Assembly (NCBI GenBank): GCA_037445375.1
Contig: JBBIKS010000021.1
Span: 1-35,348 of the forward strand
Length of the DNA: 35,348 nucleotides
DNA from: DYHD01 sp037445375
GTDB lineage: Bacteria; Nitrospirota; Thermodesulfovibrionia; Thermodesulfovibrionales; Dissulfurispiraceae
Direction: 5' to 3'
Made by a program: the position numbers and the translations under genes. Shown in pieces: positions 32,697-35,348 of the stretch. The notes beneath the pieces are model-generated. The model was not told the origin of the DNA and ran no database searches. It saw only the letters and a program-made list of their open reading frames with translations. Numbering within the stretch: position 1 is the stretch's first letter; each line of letters opens with the position of its first letter.

Positions 32697-34811
32697 ATGG
32701 TAAAAGAAGTTTTGACTGAAAATCTCAATCCCCAACAAAAAGAGGCAATTCTTTATAGTGATGGTCCTATACTTGTGCTTGCAGGCGCAGGCAGCGGTAA
32801 AACAAGGGTCATTACGCATAAATTTGTCCATCTTGTAAAAAAGAAGAAATATTCCCCTTCCTCTATTTTTACCGTCACATTTACCAATAAAGCTGCAGAT
32901 GAAATGAAGGAAAGGATTAATAAGCTCTTTAATGGCAATCTCTATCAAACATGGATAGGCACCTTCCACTCCCTTTGCAATAGAGTATTAAGGAAGGAAA
33001 TAGGAGCTTTGGGCTATAAGAACGATTTCTCTATTTATGATGAAGATGACCGTTCTACATTAATCAGGCAAATTCTTAGAGATTTTAATATACATGAAGC
33101 GCTTTTTAAGGGTGTTGCTACTAAAATAAGTCTTCTTAAATCCGCTTTAATCTTACCAGAAGAGTTCATCTTGCGAAATAATGGTTTCAGCTTCGATGAA
33201 AAGCTAGGCAGGGTCTATCTGAGATATCAGGATGAGCTTAAAAAATATAATGCTCTTGATTTTGATGACCTCATCTTAATAACCGTGCAGCTTTTTGAGA
33301 ATAACCCCACGATCTTGCAAAAATATCAGGGACTTTTCCCCTATATTCTTGTTGATGAATTTCAGGATACCAATCAATCACAATACTTGTTGTTGAAGCT
33401 ACTCGCAGCAAGTCATAAAAATATATGCGCTGTTGGGGATGACGACCAAAGTATATACAAGTTTAGGGGAGCTGACATCAGAAACATACTTAATTTTAGA
33501 AATGACTTCTTGAATGCTAAAATTATAAAATTAGAGCAAAATTATAGATCAACTCAGAATATACTTGATGTTTCAGGGCATCTAATCTCCAAAAATCAGC
33601 TTAGAAATGAGAAAAAGCTTTGGACAGAAAATATCTCAGGTGAAAGGGTATTTTACTGCAGGCTTAATAGTGAGGAAGAAGAAGCGAAGTATGTTGTGCG
33701 CGGTATCAAAGACCTTTATCTGAAGGCGAATTATGAATATAAGGATTTTGCGATATTGTACAGGATAAATGTCCAGTCAAAAGCAATAGAAGACGCCTTG
33801 AGATCTGAAAGAATCCCGTATCATATTGTCAGTGGTCTCAGTTTTTATCAGAGAAAAGAAATCAAAGATTTAATCTCCTTTCTTAAAGTCATAATCAATT
33901 CTGATGACAATATATGCCTAACAAGGATAATCAACAATTTTTACCGCGGCATAGGTGCCTCTACCATTTCTAAGGTGGAGATTGAGGCAAAAAAATTAGG
34001 TGTAAGTATTTTTTCAACTATTAAATTAATGCTTAAGTCTAACGGCATCACATCATCCCTCAAAACAAAACTTGACAATTTTATCAGCAGCATTGAGTCT
34101 ATATCGGCTAAGTCGTATAAGACCGCCGGAGATATATTAAAAGAAATTGTTGAAAATACAGGATATATAAATAACCTTGATGATAAAAGAACACAAAACC
34201 TCCTTGAGCTTGTCGCATCGGCGGAAAATGTTCCGGTGAGAGAATTCCTTGATAGGGTATCTCTTATATCATCCACTGATGATCTTACAACAGGTAATTC
34301 CGTCTCCTTGATGACCCTTCACAATGCAAAGGGGCTTGAATTTCCAGTAGTATTCATAATTGGCCTTGAAGATGGTATCCTCCCTTATTTCAAGGCTATT
34401 GAAAACAGGGATGAATTGCAGGAGGAAAGAAGGCTGCTTTATGTTGGGATGACCAGAGCTAAAGATTATCTATGCCTTACAGGAGCTAAAAGAAGGAGAT
34501 TATTCTCGAAATTTGAAGATTTTGAGCCATCGAGATTTTTGGCGGATATCCCACGAGAGTGCTGCAACTGGATCGAAAAAGTGCACCATAATAAAACAGT
34601 TGATACGCCAAATGCTGCTGCTCCTGTTCCTTCAAAACACACATCATTATATATTGTTGGGTCGAAGGTTAAACATCCTGCATGGGGCATTGGAATTATT
34701 AGAGACTGTTGCGGGGAGGGCGAAAATACAAAGGTTATGATTAATTTTCCCGGTGTAGGCATAAAACGGCTTGCCTTGAAATTCGCAAACTTGCAAAGAG
34801 TGGTGCAGTGA
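32697..34811 (+). CDS. UvrD/PcrA-type superfamily 1 DNA helicase
   Basis: 704 residues. Helicase motifs in order are the Q-motif LNPQQKEAI, Walker A LAGAGSGKT (about 28-36), TFTNKAADEMKERI, TFHSLCNR, Walker B ILVDEFQDTNQSQY, motif III VGDDDQSIYKFRGAD, motif IV LEQNYRST, VSLMTLHNAKGLEFPVVFI and motif VI EERRLLYVGMTRAKDYL. The C-terminal segment SKVKHPAWGIGIIRDCCGEG is the small PcrA/UvrD tail fold. It unwinds DNA 3'-5' in repair and replication restart. ATG 32697 has AGGAGG seven bases upstream. The stop overlaps the gatC start (TGATG). PcrA versus UvrD naming is not decidable from sequence alone. Confidence 0.95.
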   Translation: MVKEVLTENLNPQQKEAILYSDGPILVLAGAGSGKTRVITHKFVHLVKKKKYSPSSIFTVTFTNKAADEMKERINKLFNGNLYQTWIGTFHSLCNRVLRKEIGALGYKNDFSIYDEDDRSTLIRQILRDFNIHEALFKGVATKISLLKSALILPEEFILRNNGFSFDEKLGRVYLRYQDELKKYNALDFDDLILITVQLFENNPTILQKYQGLFPYILVDEFQDTNQSQYLLLKLLAASHKNICAVGDDDQSIYKFRGADIRNILNFRNDFLNAKIIKLEQNYRSTQNILDVSGHLISKNQLRNEKKLWTENISGERVFYCRLNSEEEEAKYVVRGIKDLYLKANYEYKDFAILYRINVQSKAIEDALRSERIPYHIVSGLSFYQRKEIKDLISFLKVIINSDDNICLTRIINNFYRGIGASTISKVEIEAKKLGVSIFSTIKLMLKSNGITSSLKTKLDNFISSIESISAKSYKTAGDILKEIVENTGYINNLDDKRTQNLLELVASAENVPVREFLDRVSLISSTDDLTTGNSVSLMTLHNAKGLEFPVVFIIGLEDGILPYFKAIENRDELQEERRLLYVGMTRAKDYLCLTGAKRRRLFSKFEDFEPSRFLADIPRECCNWIEKVHHNKTVDTPNAAAPVPSKHTSLYIVGSKVKHPAWGIGIIRDCCGEGENTKVMINFPGVGIKRLALKFANLQRVVQ

Positions 34812-35095
34812 TGATGCTCTCTGAGGAGGTAAGACATATAGCTATGCTCGCTAGGTTAAGCCTGACTGACAAAGAAATAGAAATGCTCGGCAGGCAGCTT
34901 AATGATATTGTAGATTATATCGGGCAATTGAAGGAAATAGATACAAAAAAAATTGAACCTACCTCTCATGTTATACCTCTTAGCAATGTCTTCAGGGAAG
35001 ATTCTAGCGGACCCTCACTGCCAAGGCATGACATGCTGAGTAATGCACCTGATTCAAACGAAAGGTTTTATATAGTTCCTAAAATAATAGAGTAG
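34811..35095 (+). CDS. gatC: Asp/Glu-tRNA amidotransferase subunit C
   Basis: About 94 residues. The family pattern is EEVRHIAMLARLSLTDKEIEM, then LNDIVDYIGQLKEID, TKKIEPTSHVIPLSNVFRED and the tail SNERFYIVPKIIE. GatC holds GatA and GatB together in the complex that converts Glu-tRNA(Gln) or Asp-tRNA(Asn) to the amide form. GTG 34808, ATG 34811 and ATG 34814 are all in frame; the TGATG overlap with the helicase gene favours ATG 34811. gatA usually follows at once, but here about 250 bp of non-coding DNA with insertion-sequence-like repeats comes next and the window ends. Confidence 0.93.
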   Translation: MMLSEEVRHIAMLARLSLTDKEIEMLGRQLNDIVDYIGQLKEIDTKKIEPTSHVIPLSNVFREDSSGPSLPRHDMLSNAPDSNERFYIVPKIIE

Positions 35096-35302
35096 GAACT
35101 ATAATAAAATAATATCTGATTTTTATGCTCACCCCAGCTTTGACATTTTCCGTTCCCCTGTATTTTGCCCTAATATAGGGCAGCAGCTTAAAAAATCAAT
35201 ATCAGGAAAAGGCGAGATTCGCAACAGATTGCGTTAAGGGAGTGTCTGCTTATTTAGCACAAGTCGGCGTGAATTGCTGTTCTGCCGTTAATATCCTGTA
35301 AC

Positions 35303-35348
35303 GCCAAAATGATAATGTCCTATACTGCCAAAATAGAAATGTCCTATA
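35303..35348. repeat. Paired 22-bp direct repeats, likely end of an insertion sequence
   Basis: 35303-35324 (GCCAAAATGATAATGTCCTA, then TA) and 35327-35348 (GCCAAAATAGAAATGTCCTA, then TA) differ only in the middle three bases and are spaced 24 bp apart. Repeated end-binding sites of this sort are common at transposon termini. The element would extend past the window, so no transposase is visible. The 200 bp before it (35096-35302) hold no ORF, only a short palindrome GCCCTAATATAGGGC. Confidence 0.6.

Noticed and set aside
1..35348. CRISPR array, tRNA or rRNA genes
   Set aside because: No set of regularly spaced repeats with unique spacers, no cloverleaf with CCA-type acceptor and no rRNA-like conserved sequence was noticed by eye; a covariance-model scan was not possible.

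Overview
The window looks like the chromosome of a Gram-negative, probably anaerobic and uncultured bacterium. The markers are a lipid A acyltransferase (outer membrane), a futalosine-pathway menaquinone enzyme (MqnE), a carbon monoxide dehydrogenase (CooS), c-type cytochromes, a Pil/Chp-like chemosensory kinase and AT-rich DNA. This set fits Nitrospirota (Thermodesulfovibrio-like) or a related lineage. That placement is inferred from gene content and was not tested by a search.

Layout. 1-4065 (+): a compact chemosensory operon with a DUF4388 protein cut by the window edge, a CheY-like receiver, a CheW-like adaptor and a CheA-REC hybrid kinase. 4176-6444 (-): a membrane histidine kinase whose phosphoacceptor His is replaced by Asp, overlapping a TVP38/TMEM64 protein. 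6660-7415 (-): a slipin. 7824-9634 (+): a GspC-like protein and MqnE. 9651-14648 (-): a tightly packed run, in transcription order, of a YprB-like RNase H-fold nuclease (frameshifted), XerC/D recombinase, Lon-like protease and lipid A acyltransferase. 15068-15734 (+): a dead Phd/VapC toxin-antitoxin pair. 15931-17280 (+): a small cytochrome c and a membrane-anchored cytochrome c. 17566-22161 (-): a glycan block of GT2, GT39-type and TMTC-like genes, the last two each broken by a frameshift and a nonsense codon. 22649-24547 (+) cooS and 24596-25894 (-) a phenylacetate-CoA ligase share a convergent terminator. 26554-35095 (+): yebC, DUF502, glmU, a HepT/MntA-type toxin-antitoxin pair, glmS, a UvrD/PcrA helicase and gatC. 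The last 46 bases carry paired direct repeats that look like an insertion-sequence end.

Two themes stand out. First, intergenic spaces are colonised by short non-coding mobile repeats. The best defined is a 121-131 bp MITE-like family with 15-bp terminal inverted repeats (GAGTCTGTTTATAAA) and TA target duplications: three complete copies, one truncated copy and two different cores. One copy sits exactly in the stop codon of yebC. Second, 13.9-21.4 kb is a zone of gene decay, with five broken genes, four of which carry both a 1-nt indel and an in-frame stop, while long housekeeping genes on either side are intact.

The glmU-glmS pair supplies UDP-GlcNAc for peptidoglycan and lipopolysaccharide, and a HepT/MntA module sits between the two genes in the same overlapping run. 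I found no CRISPR array, rRNA or tRNA gene.
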